Shown here in pieces: positions 45,128-58,296 of a stretch of 64,000 nt of DNA. The notes beneath the pieces are model-generated. The model searched no databases. It was not told the DNA's origin and saw nothing but the letters and a program-made list of their open reading frames with translations. The translations under genes and the position numbers were made by a program. The DNA comes from Akkermansiaceae bacterium (GTDB lineage: Bacteria > Verrucomicrobiota > Verrucomicrobiia > Verrucomicrobiales > DEV007): NCBI GenBank assembly GCA_024233085.1, contig JACKQC010000002.1:434001-498000 (forward strand), written 5' to 3'. The stretch's first letter is position 1. Each line of letters opens with the position of its first letter.

Positions 45128-45199
45128 TGTGATATTCGGGGCTAAAGGTTCGAGCGGTGCTTTGGGAGAGGATGATCGGTCAATGAGCCAGGGGGCTCG

Positions 45200-49048
<3,849 letters not shown>

Positions 49049-49146
49049 GTCGCGCTGGCTTTGTTAGGGTCTGAACCGGTGTTTCGGGGAAATCCCGGCG
49101 AAAAAAGGGAGGATTCGGGGCTTGTCGTGCGATTTAGACGACAAAG

Positions 49147-49170
49147 CCCGACCCACTCGAATGGGCCGGG
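49147..49170 (-). promoter_or_regulatory. Hairpin in the rplL-rpoB spacer, possible attenuator or processing site
   Basis: The spacer between rplL and rpoB is 271 bp, long for this operon. On the transcript strand CCCGGCCCATTCGAGTGGGTCGGG can form a 9-bp stem with one G-U pair and a 6-base loop. There is no U tract. In Escherichia coli the same spacer has a partial terminator and an RNase III site that lowers rpoBC relative to rplL; the same function here is inference. Confidence 0.4.
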
Positions 49171-49319
49171 ATTTGCCGCCCGGAACGATCGACCGGGTTG
49201 CTTTCGGGACGGGAGACCCCGCCGCGCGCCCCGCCGGCGAAGGCGGGACGCGTGGCTGAGTTCCGTGGTGAATCGGAAAATTCCAATGAGTGTCGGTGTG
49301 GTTTCCGAAGCGCGCCGGT

Positions 49320-49703
49320 TTACTTGAGTTCGACTTTGGCGCCGGCTTCCTCGAGCTTCTTCTTCATCTCCTCGGCTTCGGCCTTGTTGGCGCCTTCCTT
49401 GAGGGTGGAGGGAGCCTCCTCGACCAGCTTCTTGGCTTCCGCCAGGCCCAGGCCGGAGACGGCTTCGCGGACCGCCTTGATGACCGCGATCTTGTTGTCT
49501 CCGAAGGAGGCGAGGACCACGTTGAATTCGTCCTTCTCCTCGGCCGCGGCCGCGTCGCCACCGCCGGCGGGAGCCGCAACCGCCACCGCCGCCGGAGCCG
49601 CGGCGCTGACGCCCCATTTGTCTTCGAGCGCCTTCACCAGTTCGGATACTTCGAGGACGGTAAGGTTGCTCAGTTCTTCTACGATTTTCGCTGTGTCAGC
49701 CAT
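49320..49703 (-). CDS. rplL: Ribosomal protein bL12 (L7/L12)
   Basis: 127 residues from the ATG at 49703 (MADTAKIVEELSNLTVLEVSEL). The N-terminal dimerisation domain, an Ala/Pro/Gly-rich hinge (AAAPAAVAVAAPAGGGDAA) and the C-terminal domain (EFNVVLASFGDNKIAVIKAVRE, GLGLAEAKKLVEEAPSTLKEG) are all present. Stalk protein that recruits translational GTPases. Separated from rplJ by a 186-bp spacer carrying a dispersed palindrome. Confidence 0.98.
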   Translation of the reverse strand: MADTAKIVEELSNLTVLEVSELVKALEDKWGVSAAAPAAVAVAAPAGGGDAAAAEEKDEFNVVLASFGDNKIAVIKAVREAVSGLGLAEAKKLVEEAPSTLKEGANKAEAEEMKKKLEEAGAKVELK

Positions 49704-49823
49704 GATTTTGGTTGGGTGTCGCCGTGCCGGCAAGCCCGCCGGCGATTAAGGCGCGGAGCCCCGCGCCCGACAAGGAACCCGGTATGTGGTTCTTTACGTT
49801 GGTTTGGTTTTCGGTTGGTTTTC

Positions 49824-49862
49824 CAGTCAACAGGGTTGGGTCGGGGACTCAACCCTGTTGGA
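49824..49862. repeat. Dispersed palindrome, copy 8, between rplJ and rplL
   Basis: The best-paired copy: CAACAGGGTTGGGTC, GGG loop, GACTCAACCCTGTTG, one mismatch in 15 bp per arm (which becomes a wobble pair in RNA). In the transcript this would be a stable hairpin in the spacer between the L10 and L7/L12 genes. Confidence 0.95.
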
Positions 49863-49889
49863 TGAAAGTCGGATTCGGTAAATACGGGA

Positions 49890-50402
49890 TCAGCCCTGGT
49901 CGGCCTTCGCCTGGAGGACGCGGGCCAGCGAGGCGCCGGGCTCGTTGAGCACGGTGACCAACTGGCGGGCCGGAGTCTGGAGCACGCCCAAAAACTGGGC
50001 CTGCAGGATTTCCTTGGAAGGCAGATCCGCCAGAGCCTCGACCTGCGCGGCCGAAAGGTAGGCGCCGTCGAGCACCCCGCCGCGGCTGGCCGGCTTGCCG
50101 GTCTCCTTCTGAAAAGTTTTCAGGATTTTCGCGGCCGCGCAGACATCGGACTCGCCGGTCACGATCGCCGTCTGACCGCTGAGATCCTCGTGAATCTGCC
50201 CGGGCAGGCTCGCCGAGTCCGCCGCGCGCTTGATCAGGGTGTTCTTGGAAACCTGGAACGCGGCGCCGACGGCTTTGAGCCGCTTCCGCAATTCGGTGAA
50301 CTGGGTGACCTTCATCCCCGCGTAGTCGGTGACGAGCATGAAGGGGGACTGGTTGATCCGCTCCAGAATGGCGTCGATGATGATTTGTTTCTCAGCCTTC
50401 AT
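49890..50402 (-). CDS. rplJ: Ribosomal protein uL10
   Basis: 170 residues from the ATG at 50402 (MKAEKQIIIDAILERINQSP). Typical core: FMLVTDYAGMKVTQFTELRKRL, GAAFQVSKNTLIKRAAD, and a C-terminal helix SLARVLQAKADQG that binds L7/L12 dimers. The frame is open much further upstream into rplA and rplK, but those extensions are out of the other genes' reading frames and not real. In the standard order after rplA, with 45 bp between. Confidence 0.97.
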   Translation of the reverse strand: MKAEKQIIIDAILERINQSPFMLVTDYAGMKVTQFTELRKRLKAVGAAFQVSKNTLIKRAADSASLPGQIHEDLSGQTAIVTGESDVCAAAKILKTFQKETGKPASRGGVLDGAYLSAAQVEALADLPSKEILQAQFLGVLQTPARQLVTVLNEPGASLARVLQAKADQG

Positions 50403-50446
50403 CGTTTGAAATTTCTCCGTGTGTTGGGGTTCGTCTCTCGGGTGGA

Positions 50447-51145
50447 TCAGACGCGGTAGGCGCCGATGTCGAACCGCACACCGGGCGACATCGTGGCCGC
50501 CAGGGTGCCGGTCAGCAGGTAAATGCCGCGGGCGGAACTGGGCTTCGCGCCGTTGACGGCCTCGATGACGGCCTCGGCATTTTCGAGCAGTTGGGTTTCG
50601 TCGAAGGCCGCCTTGCCGACGCCGACCGAGACGTTCCCGTTGCGGTCGAGCTTGAAGTCGACGCGGCCGGCTTTCACGGCCTTGACGGCTTCGGCCGTGT
50701 CGTCGGTGACCGTGCCCGTCTTCGGATTCGGCATCAGGCCGCGGGGTCCCAGTTGCCGGCCGAGCTTGCGCACTTCGGCCATGGCCGAGGGGGTGGCGAT
50801 CACGACGTCGAACTCCATCCAGCCTTCCTGGATTTTCTTGATCATGTTCTCGTAACCGACGTGTTCGGCCCCCGCGTTCTTCGCGGAGGTGGCGGCTTCG
50901 CCCTCGGCGAAAACCAGGACCGTCACGTCCTTCCCGCTGCCGTGCGGAAGGGGGCAGGTGCCGCGCACCATCTGGTCGGACTGGCGCGGGTCGACCCCGA
51001 GCTTGAAGGAGACGGTCACGGTCTGGTCGAACTTCGGTTTGGGGAATTTCTTCACCAGCTCGACGGCTTCCTTCAGGGTGTAGGTCTTGGAGCGGTCCAC
51101 CAGTTTGGCGGCCTCCTCGTAGCGTTTGCTTCTGACTTTGGGCAT
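50447..51145 (-). CDS. rplA: Ribosomal protein uL1
   Basis: 232 residues, normal length. MPKVRSKRYEEAAKLVDRSK start, FDQTVTVSFKLGVDPRQSDQ, the LGPRGLMPNPKTGTV signature and the conserved D-R-N-G-N-V-S-V-G. Binds 23S rRNA at the L1 stalk and, in many bacteria, represses its own operon. 105 bp downstream of rplK. Confidence 0.97.
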   Translation of the reverse strand: MPKVRSKRYEEAAKLVDRSKTYTLKEAVELVKKFPKPKFDQTVTVSFKLGVDPRQSDQMVRGTCPLPHGSGKDVTVLVFAEGEAATSAKNAGAEHVGYENMIKKIQEGWMEFDVVIATPSAMAEVRKLGRQLGPRGLMPNPKTGTVTDDTAEAVKAVKAGRVDFKLDRNGNVSVGVGKAAFDETQLLENAEAVIEAVNGAKPSSARGIYLLTGTLAATMSPGVRFDIGAYRV

Positions 51146-51250
51146 GTTTCGGGGTGCAGTTCGGGCGAACTCCGGCGGGGAATTCTCCTGCGGTTGGGTG
51201 TTCGGGTTCTTGGGAAAAAAATCGGTCGCGAAAGAGGGGAATGGGCGGGA

Positions 51251-51676
51251 TCAATCGACGATCTCGATCCCCATCTGGCGGGCGGTGCCCTCCATGATGC
51301 GGATGGCCGCGTCCTCGTCGGTGGTGTTGAGGTCTTCGAGCTTGATCTTCACGACGTCGAGCAACTGGGCCCGGGTGAGCTTGGCCACCTTTTTCTTGTT
51401 CGGCTCGCCGGAACCGGAGGCGATGTTCGCCGCCTTTTTCAGCAAAATGGCCGCCGGCGGTTTCTTGGTGATAAAGGTGAAGCTCTTGTCTTTGTAGACG
51501 GTGATGATCACCGGCAGAATGTCGCCCGCGTTCTGCTGGGTCGCCGCGTTGAAGGCTTTGCAGAATTCCATGATGTTGACCCCGGCCTGGCCGAGGGCGG
51601 GACCGACGGGCGGCGAGGGGTTCGCGGCGCCGGCCGCGATCTGCAACTTGATCTGGTGAACGACTTCTTTGGCCAT
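51251..51676 (-). CDS. rplK: Ribosomal protein uL11
   Basis: 141 residues. MAKEVVHQIKLQIAAGAANP, P-P-V-G-P-A-L-G-Q-A-G-V-N-I-M-E-F and the C-terminal K-I-K-L-E-D-L-N-T-T-D-E-D-A-A are typical. Part of the GTPase-associated centre. Lies 97 bp after nusG. Confidence 0.97.
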   Translation of the reverse strand: MAKEVVHQIKLQIAAGAANPSPPVGPALGQAGVNIMEFCKAFNAATQQNAGDILPVIITVYKDKSFTFITKKPPAAILLKKAANIASGSGEPNKKKVAKLTRAQLLDVVKIKLEDLNTTDEDAAIRIMEGTARQMGIEIVD

Positions 51677-51773
51677 CTTTGGGGTCTGGTAAGGTGTTTC
51701 TCCCGGCTCGCCGGGTGGGTCTCAAAGGTTTTTTCCGTGAAAAGTTTTTTTCGCGCCAATTCGCGCCTTGGCA

Positions 51774-52343
51774 TCATCCGCGCTCGACCTGCCAGTATTC
51801 CAGCGGCACGAGCGTTTCGCGCCCGAAAATATTCACCGACACCATCAGCTCGCCCTTGTCTTCATTGATCTCGGCGATGATCCCGGTCTGGCCCTCGAAG
51901 GGACCGTCCGCGACGGTCACGGTGTCGCCGGTCTCGAACTGAATGGCGGGCTTCACGCTGTCCTCGCGTTCCTTGATCTGCGCCAGCATGCTCTCGACTT
52001 CGCTGTTCGACATCGGCACCGGTCGATCCTTGGTGCCGGCGAAGTTGATGACTCCGGGCGTTTCGCGGATGAAATACCAAGTCTGGTCGACGAGCCGGTT
52101 GTTCTCGTCGAGCAGGTGCATGTTGATGATGATGTAGCCGGGGAAAAATTTCCGGTTCGTTTCGGTCTTGCGCCCGCCTTTGACTTCGGAGACCCGCTCG
52201 GTCGGCACGAGCACCTTGTAAACCAGGTCGCTCATCTCTTCGGAGTCGATGCGGCGGCGGATGTTTTCCTTCACCTTCATCTCCTGTCCGGAGAGAACGT
52301 GAACGACATACCACTGATCCTTGGGTGCGGGAACGGAAGCCAT
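51774..52343 (-). CDS. nusG: Transcription termination/antitermination protein NusG
   Basis: 189 residues: NGN domain beginning WYVVHVLSGQEMKVKENIRRR, the FFPGYIIINM strand, and the C-terminal KOW domain FETGDTVTVADGPFEGQTGI. No additional domain insertion. Downstream of secE (75-bp gap) and upstream of rplK, the canonical place. Confidence 0.98.
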   Translation of the reverse strand: MASVPAPKDQWYVVHVLSGQEMKVKENIRRRIDSEEMSDLVYKVLVPTERVSEVKGGRKTETNRKFFPGYIIINMHLLDENNRLVDQTWYFIRETPGVINFAGTKDRPVPMSNSEVESMLAQIKEREDSVKPAIQFETGDTVTVADGPFEGQTGIIAEINEDKGELMVSVNIFGRETLVPLEYWQVERG

Positions 52344-52418
52344 GGGTTTAGCCGGTCAGGAAAAAGGATTCGGTCGGTTTTCGCGAAAGAACGGAGCGGG
52401 GCGGAACGGATCCGGCGA

Positions 52419-52646
52419 TCAATGGCCACCGAGGCCGACGGTCAGGGCCCGCATCACTTGCACCATCACGAAATCGGAAAAGGCGACGTAGGCGCCCAGC
52501 AGCACGGTCGCGATCAGCACCACGACTGTGGAATCGATCAACTGCTTGTATTTCTTGAACCCCTTTTCCTTCGGATCCCAGGGCCAGGTCGCCTTGTGAA
52601 GCTCGGTGTTCACTTCGCCGATGAATTTGCCTACTTTTCCAAGCAT
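52419..52646 (-). CDS. secE: Preprotein translocase subunit SecE
   Basis: 75 residues from the ATG at 52646 (MLGKVGKFIGEVNTELHKAT). Single-helix type of SecE: an amphipathic K-V-x-W-P-like segment (here ELHKATWPWDPKEKGFK), then one transmembrane helix (STVVVLIATVLLGAYVAFSDFV). It follows tRNA-Trp, 71 bp upstream. A longer frame to 52751 would run into the tRNA gene and is rejected. Confidence 0.95.
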   Translation of the reverse strand: MLGKVGKFIGEVNTELHKATWPWDPKEKGFKKYKQLIDSTVVVLIATVLLGAYVAFSDFVMVQVMRALTVGLGGH

Positions 52647-52717
52647 GGTGCTGTTTGCGTTTCGAGGTTTCAGCGTCTTGCGGGCCGGCTTTCGCGCGCC
52701 ACCCTTCGTCCGGAAAC

Positions 52718-52793
52718 TGGCAGGGCAGGCGGGACTCGAACCCACAACCAACGGTTTTGGAGACCGCTACTCTACCAATTGAGCTACTGCCCT
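52718..52793 (-). tRNA. tRNA-Trp (anticodon CCA)
   Basis: On the minus strand the acceptor AGGGCAG pairs with CTGCCCT, D arm AGCTCAATTGGTAGAG, anticodon stem-loop CGGTCTCCAAAACCG with anticodon CCA, T arm TGGTTGTGGGTTCGAACCC, and a genome-encoded CCA end (TGG at 52718-52720). Located between tuf and secE, the standard position in this operon. Confidence 0.98.
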
Positions 52794-53118
52794 ATCTGTT
52801 TCTGGCTTTCGGTTTCCGGTCTAAAAGGGACAGCGATCAAACAGGTTGGCGCCGCCTTTTCTTCCCGGTTGCCGACCGCCGTTTCGAACGATCAGAATGC
52901 CGTTGTCTTGTTGGGGTTCCCCCTCTTTATCCCACCCGTCCGACACCGGAAAACCCGGCCGGGCGAGGCGCGATGCGGAGCGGAATTTTTCCGGCCCGCG
53001 AGGCGCCCGATAAAGGACGCCGCGCGAGGCCGGAAGCAAGTTTTTTCGGGTCAGGATAGCGCGAATCGTTCGTTTCGGATTCCACGCCCTCCGGACAAGT
53101 CGGATCAGGATTCAAAAA
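52794..53118. other. Intergenic region, 325 bp, between tuf and tRNA-Trp
   Basis: No credible gene. Contains one strong hairpin (52989-53035, described separately). I see no clear promoter sequence; transcription from tuf or a separate promoter for tRNA-Trp/secE cannot be distinguished. Confidence 0.6.
52989..53035 (-). terminator. Strong hairpin downstream of tuf, possible terminator or processing site
   Basis: On the transcript strand TTCCGGCC/GGCCGGAA form the outer stem; inner CGCG and GGCG segments add two more 4-bp helices separated by a bulge and a mismatch. The sequence after it in the tuf direction is A-rich rather than U-rich, so it is not a canonical rho-independent terminator for tuf; in the plus direction a T tract (GTTTTTTC) follows. 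It may protect the tuf mRNA end or be a processing point. Confidence 0.4.
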
Positions 53119-54303
<1,185 letters not shown>

Positions 54304-54457
54304 TGTCGTTTTGTGAGTTTGGGTTGATTCGTTCTGTCTAAAGGGAGGATAACGTTCTGCCCGCCGACGGGAATCGGCTCTGGCGTCTCGGTCCGGGTTT
54401 TAGCGATCGAGTGTGGGTGTCTGGATGTTTCTAACGATAACGATATCAGGATGTTTC

Positions 54458-54532
<75 letters not shown>

Positions 54533-54599
54533 CTCGGGAAGCTCCTGTAACCACTCGGAAGCAGCCCCGGAGACTCCAGCTTCGGGCACCTGAAAAACG

Positions 54600-54630
54600 C
54601 TAAAACGCCCCCATTACTCTCCTTGTCAAA
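54600..54630 (-). promoter_or_regulatory. Candidate promoter for tRNA-Thr/tuf
   Basis: On the minus strand a perfect TTGACA (complement of 54624-54629) is followed, 17-18 bases later, by TTTTAG/GTTTTA (54600-54606) as a weak -10. The start would be roughly 60 bases upstream of tRNA-Thr. A second TTGACA (complement of 54702-54707) lies further upstream with a weaker -10 (TAGTGT). Two TTGACA boxes in an otherwise GC-rich region are notable. Confidence 0.45.
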
Positions 54631-54760
54631 AGAGGCAATCGCGGGCGCTCCAAGCGTGAACTGGGCAGAAGCGTCGCGCACACTACGCGAACACCCCCGC
54701 CTGTCAAAAAAATTTCGCCGGCGAAAGTTTAAAAATCTTGACGAATTTTTCCCGCCCTCC

Positions 54761-55579
54761 TCAGGCACTTTTTTCGACCCCGCTATCTGGATTATAAATC
54801 TCTGAAAACCTCTCGATTTTTATGGCGCTTCCGGAATTTTCGTCAATGTCCACCGTCACCCCACTCAACCTCACCTCTCCCCGCGCCACCGGAAACCGCC
54901 GCGGCATCGCCGTCCGAAATCGCTCCACGATCGGCCCGATCTCCCGGCCCAACACCGACTCCACCGGTCCACACATCCCGGCGTCGCACAGAAACGCCGT
55001 GCCCCCCGGGAAAATCGTCTCGTCCGCCGTCTGCACATGCGTGTGGGTTCCCACCACGGCCGAGACCCGACCGTCCAACGCGCGGCCCAGCGCGATCTTT
55101 TCGCTGGTCGTTTCCGCGTGAAAATCGACGAAAATCATCCGCACCCCTTCCGCTTCCCGCAATCGGCGGGCTTCCGCCTCCACCTGGGCAAAGGGATCCT
55201 CCAGCGGGGTCCCCATGAAGGTCCGGCCCTGGGCGTTGATGACGCCGACTTTCCCTTTCGCCGTCTCCAGCACCACCGTACCCGAGCCCGGCGTGCCGGC
55301 CGGAAAGTTGATCGGCCGCAGCAGGCGCGGCTCCGACGGGAAATAGTCGACAATCTCGCCCTGATCCCAGACGTGATCGCCGGTGGTCACCACCGCCGCG
55401 CCCGCCCGCAGGAGATCGATGCAGATTCGCGGCGTGATTCCCCGGCCGCCCGCGGCGTTTTCCCCGTTGACGATGATGAAATCGATTTCCCGATCGCGCC
55501 GGATTTCCGGCAGCCGCGCGATTACCGCTTTTCGCCCCGGTTCGCCGACGATATCTCCTAGAAACAGTATCCTGAGCAT
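54761..55579 (-). CDS. ymdB: YmdB-type metallophosphoesterase (TIGR00282 family)
   Basis: 272 residues from the ATG at 55579 (MLRILFLGDIVGEPGRKAVI). The family pattern is complete: G-D-I-V-G near residue 8, I-V-N-G-E-N-A-A-G-G-R-G-I-T, T-G-D-H-V-W-D, V-D-F-H-A-E-T-T-S-E-K, and G-T-H-T-H-V-Q-T-A-D. Binuclear metal phosphodiesterase; in Bacillus it hydrolyses 2',3'-cyclic nucleotides and influences RNA decay and biofilm. The long open frame upstream of the ATG lies antisense to the amidase and is not real. Divergent from the amidase, with 9 bp between starts. Confidence 0.95.
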   Translation of the reverse strand: MLRILFLGDIVGEPGRKAVIARLPEIRRDREIDFIIVNGENAAGGRGITPRICIDLLRAGAAVVTTGDHVWDQGEIVDYFPSEPRLLRPINFPAGTPGSGTVVLETAKGKVGVINAQGRTFMGTPLEDPFAQVEAEARRLREAEGVRMIFVDFHAETTSEKIALGRALDGRVSAVVGTHTHVQTADETIFPGGTAFLCDAGMCGPVESVLGREIGPIVERFRTAMPRRFPVARGEVRLSGVTVDIDENSGSAIKIERFSEIYNPDSGVEKSA

Positions 55580-55588
55580 GTTTAAATA

Positions 55589-57052
55589 GTGGGCCGAGCG
55601 GGTCATTTCACCCCCGATCCGCTCTTCCCGCAACCCGTTTCGTCCACCCTCCGGCAACCCCGCGTGCAGCCTCGATTTCCATCCAGATTCGGCAGTCCCG
55701 GGCGGAACGCGAAATTGATCTTCCTCGCCGCGCTTCTGAATGGCGGGGCGACCTTCTCCGGTCTCGAGTCCGCCGCCGGCGCCAAGGCGGAGGCGAAAAA
55801 GGATCCCGAAATCCCCGCCACACCGCTCAATCCCCCGCCGCCGGCCCCTCCAAAAAAGGTCCCCGAACCCATCGTCGCCCGGCTCGGCAATCCGCCCGAC
55901 TGGTCCCGCCTCGACCTCTATCAGCGCACCATCACCCGCGAGGAATTCACGCGCCTGCTCGACCACTGCTACGCCCGCGATCCGGGCGCCTACCAGGGCA
56001 TCATCCAGATTTTCCCGGACCGCGCCCGGGTTCTCAGACAATCCAACCATCCCGGAGCCGGGCACTACGATCTCTACTTTCTCACCGACCGGCGCAAGCC
56101 GGTGACAATCGAGCGATACTGGACGCCCCCGTGGAAACTCGAAGAACTCCCCCCGAATTCCGACAAACCCCTGCGCGGCGTCCGCATCGCCATCGACCCC
56201 GGCCACATCGGCGGCGAATGGGCCGATGTCGAGCAGCGCTACTATAAGATTGGCGAAGACACGATCCCCGTCGCCGAAGGCACGATGACCCTGAAAGTCG
56301 CCCGGCTGCTCGAGAAAAACCTCACCGCCCTCGGCGCGACCGTCGTGCTGACCCGGACCGACACCGAACCGGTCACTCCGTTGCGTCCCTCCGACCTGAT
56401 GGATGAAGCCCGCGCCTGGCTCTCCAAAACCACCGGAAACCAACTCGCCCCCAAAGACCTCGTCGAACGCACCGCCAGCCGCCTTTTCTATGTCAGCGCC
56501 GAGCTGCGCACCCGCGCCGACCTCATCAACGAAACCATCCGGCCCGACCTCGTTCTCTGTCTCCACTTCGACGCCGCCCCCTGGCTCAATCCCTACAAAC
56601 CGGCCTTTCGCGACAAAAACCACCTCCACCTCATCATCAACGGCTGCTACGTCCGCGGCGAAATCGAGGAGGACGACACCCGGCTCGAAATGCTGCTGCG
56701 CCTCCTCCAGCGCACCTACTACTACGAACTCGGTCTCTCGGAGGAGATTTCCAAGACCATGCGCGACGAGACCCGCCTGCCCGCCTTCGGGTACGACGGC
56801 AAGACCGCGAAAAGCGTCAGCTCCAACGAGTACATCTGGGCGCGAAACCTCCTCGCCAACCGGGTTTTCCGGTGTCCGGTCGTCTTTCTCGAGCCTTTCT
56901 GCATGAACAACCGCGGCGTCCACGCCCGCGTCCAGGCCGGCGAATATCGCGGGCTGAAGGAATTCGACGGCGTTTACCGCAAGAACATCTATCAGGAATA
57001 CGCCGACGGCGTCACCGGCGGAGTCGTCCGCTATTTTCGCAAAGTCCGTTGA
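55589..57052 (+). CDS. N-acetylmuramoyl-L-alanine amidase (Amidase_3/AmiC type)
   Basis: 487 residues if read from the GTG at 55589; the TTG in K-L-I-F-L-A-A near 55718 would directly begin a signal peptide (LIFLAALLNGGATFSG), and I cannot decide between them. The amidase core begins with VRIAIDPGHIGGEWADVEQR (zinc His), followed by I-P-V-A-E-G-T-M-T-L with the zinc Glu, LVLCLHFDAAPW with the second His, and a conserved VVFLEPFCMNN near the end. It cleaves the amide between muramic acid and the peptide in peptidoglycan. A Pro-rich linker (about 70-90) follows the signal. The TGA overlaps the start of the next small gene. Confidence 0.93.
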   Translation: MGRAGHFTPDPLFPQPVSSTLRQPRVQPRFPSRFGSPGRNAKLIFLAALLNGGATFSGLESAAGAKAEAKKDPEIPATPLNPPPPAPPKKVPEPIVARLGNPPDWSRLDLYQRTITREEFTRLLDHCYARDPGAYQGIIQIFPDRARVLRQSNHPGAGHYDLYFLTDRRKPVTIERYWTPPWKLEELPPNSDKPLRGVRIAIDPGHIGGEWADVEQRYYKIGEDTIPVAEGTMTLKVARLLEKNLTALGATVVLTRTDTEPVTPLRPSDLMDEARAWLSKTTGNQLAPKDLVERTASRLFYVSAELRTRADLINETIRPDLVLCLHFDAAPWLNPYKPAFRDKNHLHLIINGCYVRGEIEEDDTRLEMLLRLLQRTYYYELGLSEEISKTMRDETRLPAFGYDGKTAKSVSSNEYIWARNLLANRVFRCPVVFLEPFCMNNRGVHARVQAGEYRGLKEFDGVYRKNIYQEYADGVTGGVVRYFRKVR

Positions 57053-57288
57053 TGCCGGCCTCCCTCCAGATCCTGACTCTGATCGCCGGCGCCTATCTGC
57101 TGACCTATTGGCTGTGCACGATGCTCGATTACGCGGAGCAGTTGCCCGAGTGGCTCACCCCGCGCCTCGCCGCCCTGGCCGTCACCTTCCTCGCCGCGTG
57201 GCTCTGGATGATGCACAGCCTCCGCTCGCCCGGCGAGGATTCGCCCGACCGGCGACCGGCGCCGGCGTCCTCCGCCTTCCGCCCCTGA
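57052..57288 (+). CDS. Small two-helix membrane protein
   Basis: 78 residues; its ATG at 57052 overlaps the amidase stop by one base, so it is coupled. Two hydrophobic helices: LQILTLIAGAYLLTYWLC and LAALAVTFLAAWLWMMHSL, followed by a charged, proline-rich tail. No family recognised. Overlap with a complete operon neighbour and the helix pattern favour a real gene. Confidence 0.7.
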   Translation: MPASLQILTLIAGAYLLTYWLCTMLDYAEQLPEWLTPRLAALAVTFLAAWLWMMHSLRSPGEDSPDRRPAPASSAFRP

Positions 57289-57302
57289 AAGCTCTCCCCG
57301 CC

Positions 57303-58220
57303 ATGCCCCGCGCCGCGCCGCCGCCCGTCCTCATTGCCGGCCTCGGATACCTCGGCTCCGCCCTCGCCCGGGCGTTGCGATCCGCCGGCCATCCCGTCGT
57401 CGGGCTGGTCCGGCCGTCCGCTGACCCAACAGGGTTGGGTCCCCGACCTTACCCTGTTGAGTCCGGCGACCTTTCCGATTCGGAATCGCTCCAGCGCGTC
57501 GCGGACAGCCTGGCCGAACAAGCGGTCGATCTCGGCCGGATCGTGCATTGCGCCAGCTCGGGACGCGGCGGACCGGACGCCTATCGGGCGGTGTTTGCCG
57601 GGGGAGCCCGGAATCTCGCCGCGGCCTTTCCCGGCGTGCCAATCTTCCTCACCAGCAGCACCAGCGTCTATGGCCAGACCGACGGCTCGACGGTGACCGA
57701 GTCTTCCCATGCCGATCCAGACCGGGAAACGGGCCGGATTTTGCGCGAAGCGGAAGATTTCGTCCTGGCCGGCGGAGGGACGGTCCTTCGTCTCGCGGGT
57801 CTCTACGGACCACAGCGTTCGGTGCATCTGCGAAAATTCTTCGACGGGACGGCCACCATCGAGTCGGGTGAGGCGAGCCGCTTTCTCAACCAGATCCACC
57901 GGGACGACGCCGTCTCCGCGCTCCAGCATCTGCTGGATTTGCCGCCGGCGGCGGTCGCGGGCCAGGTCTTTAACGTCGCCGACGACGAACCCCTGACCCA
58001 GCGCGCCCTCTACGAGGCCCTCGCCGAACGGTACGGCCGTCCCATTCCGCCCGAGGCGCCGCCGGATCGTGACCGAAAGCGGGCCTGGACGCACAAACGG
58101 GTCTCGAACGCGAAGCTGCGGTCGACGGGATGGGCTCCGCGCTTCGGAGGTTTTCTCGCGGCTCTCGACCTCGATCCGGATCTGGTCCGCACCAATCGCG
58201 GGGACGGCGACCGCGACTGA
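57303..58220 (+). CDS. NAD(P)-dependent epimerase/SDR (YeeZ-like), interrupted in frame by a palindrome
   Basis: 305 residues. Rossmann start VLIAGLGYLGSALARALRSAGH with the G-x-G-x-x-G of the extended-SDR class, VYGQTDGSTVTES near 120, and FLNQIHRDDAVSALQHL with the conserved Arg/Asp. The Y-x-x-x-K catalytic pair is not clear, as in YeeZ proteins, so an epimerase activity is uncertain. Residues about 41-54 (DPTGLGPRPYPVES) between strand beta-2 (VVGLVR) and the G-D-L-S of the next strand are the translation of a dispersed palindrome. The frame is intact and this loop is variable in the fold, so the protein may still fold. 14 bp after the small membrane gene. Confidence 0.9.
   Translation: MPRAAPPPVLIAGLGYLGSALARALRSAGHPVVGLVRPSADPTGLGPRPYPVESGDLSDSESLQRVADSLAEQAVDLGRIVHCASSGRGGPDAYRAVFAGGARNLAAAFPGVPIFLTSSTSVYGQTDGSTVTESSHADPDRETGRILREAEDFVLAGGGTVLRLAGLYGPQRSVHLRKFFDGTATIESGEASRFLNQIHRDDAVSALQHLLDLPPAAVAGQVFNVADDEPLTQRALYEALAERYGRPIPPEAPPDRDRKRAWTHKRVSNAKLRSTGWAPRFGGFLAALDLDPDLVRTNRGDGDRD
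57423..57463. repeat. Dispersed palindrome, copy 9, translated in frame in the SDR gene
   Basis: Left arm GACCCAACAGGGTTGGGTC, CCC loop, right arm GACCTTACCCTGTTGAGTC; 41 bp. Pairing is good in the outer 12 bp of each arm. Translated in the plus direction it reads DPTGLGPRPYPVES with no stop. Confidence 0.95.
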
Positions 58221-58296
58221 GAGATGGATCCCAACAAAGCCGGCAAGACCTTCTCGCCGGCCTCTGAAAGTCCGAAGAAATGCTTCCGGCAAGCCG

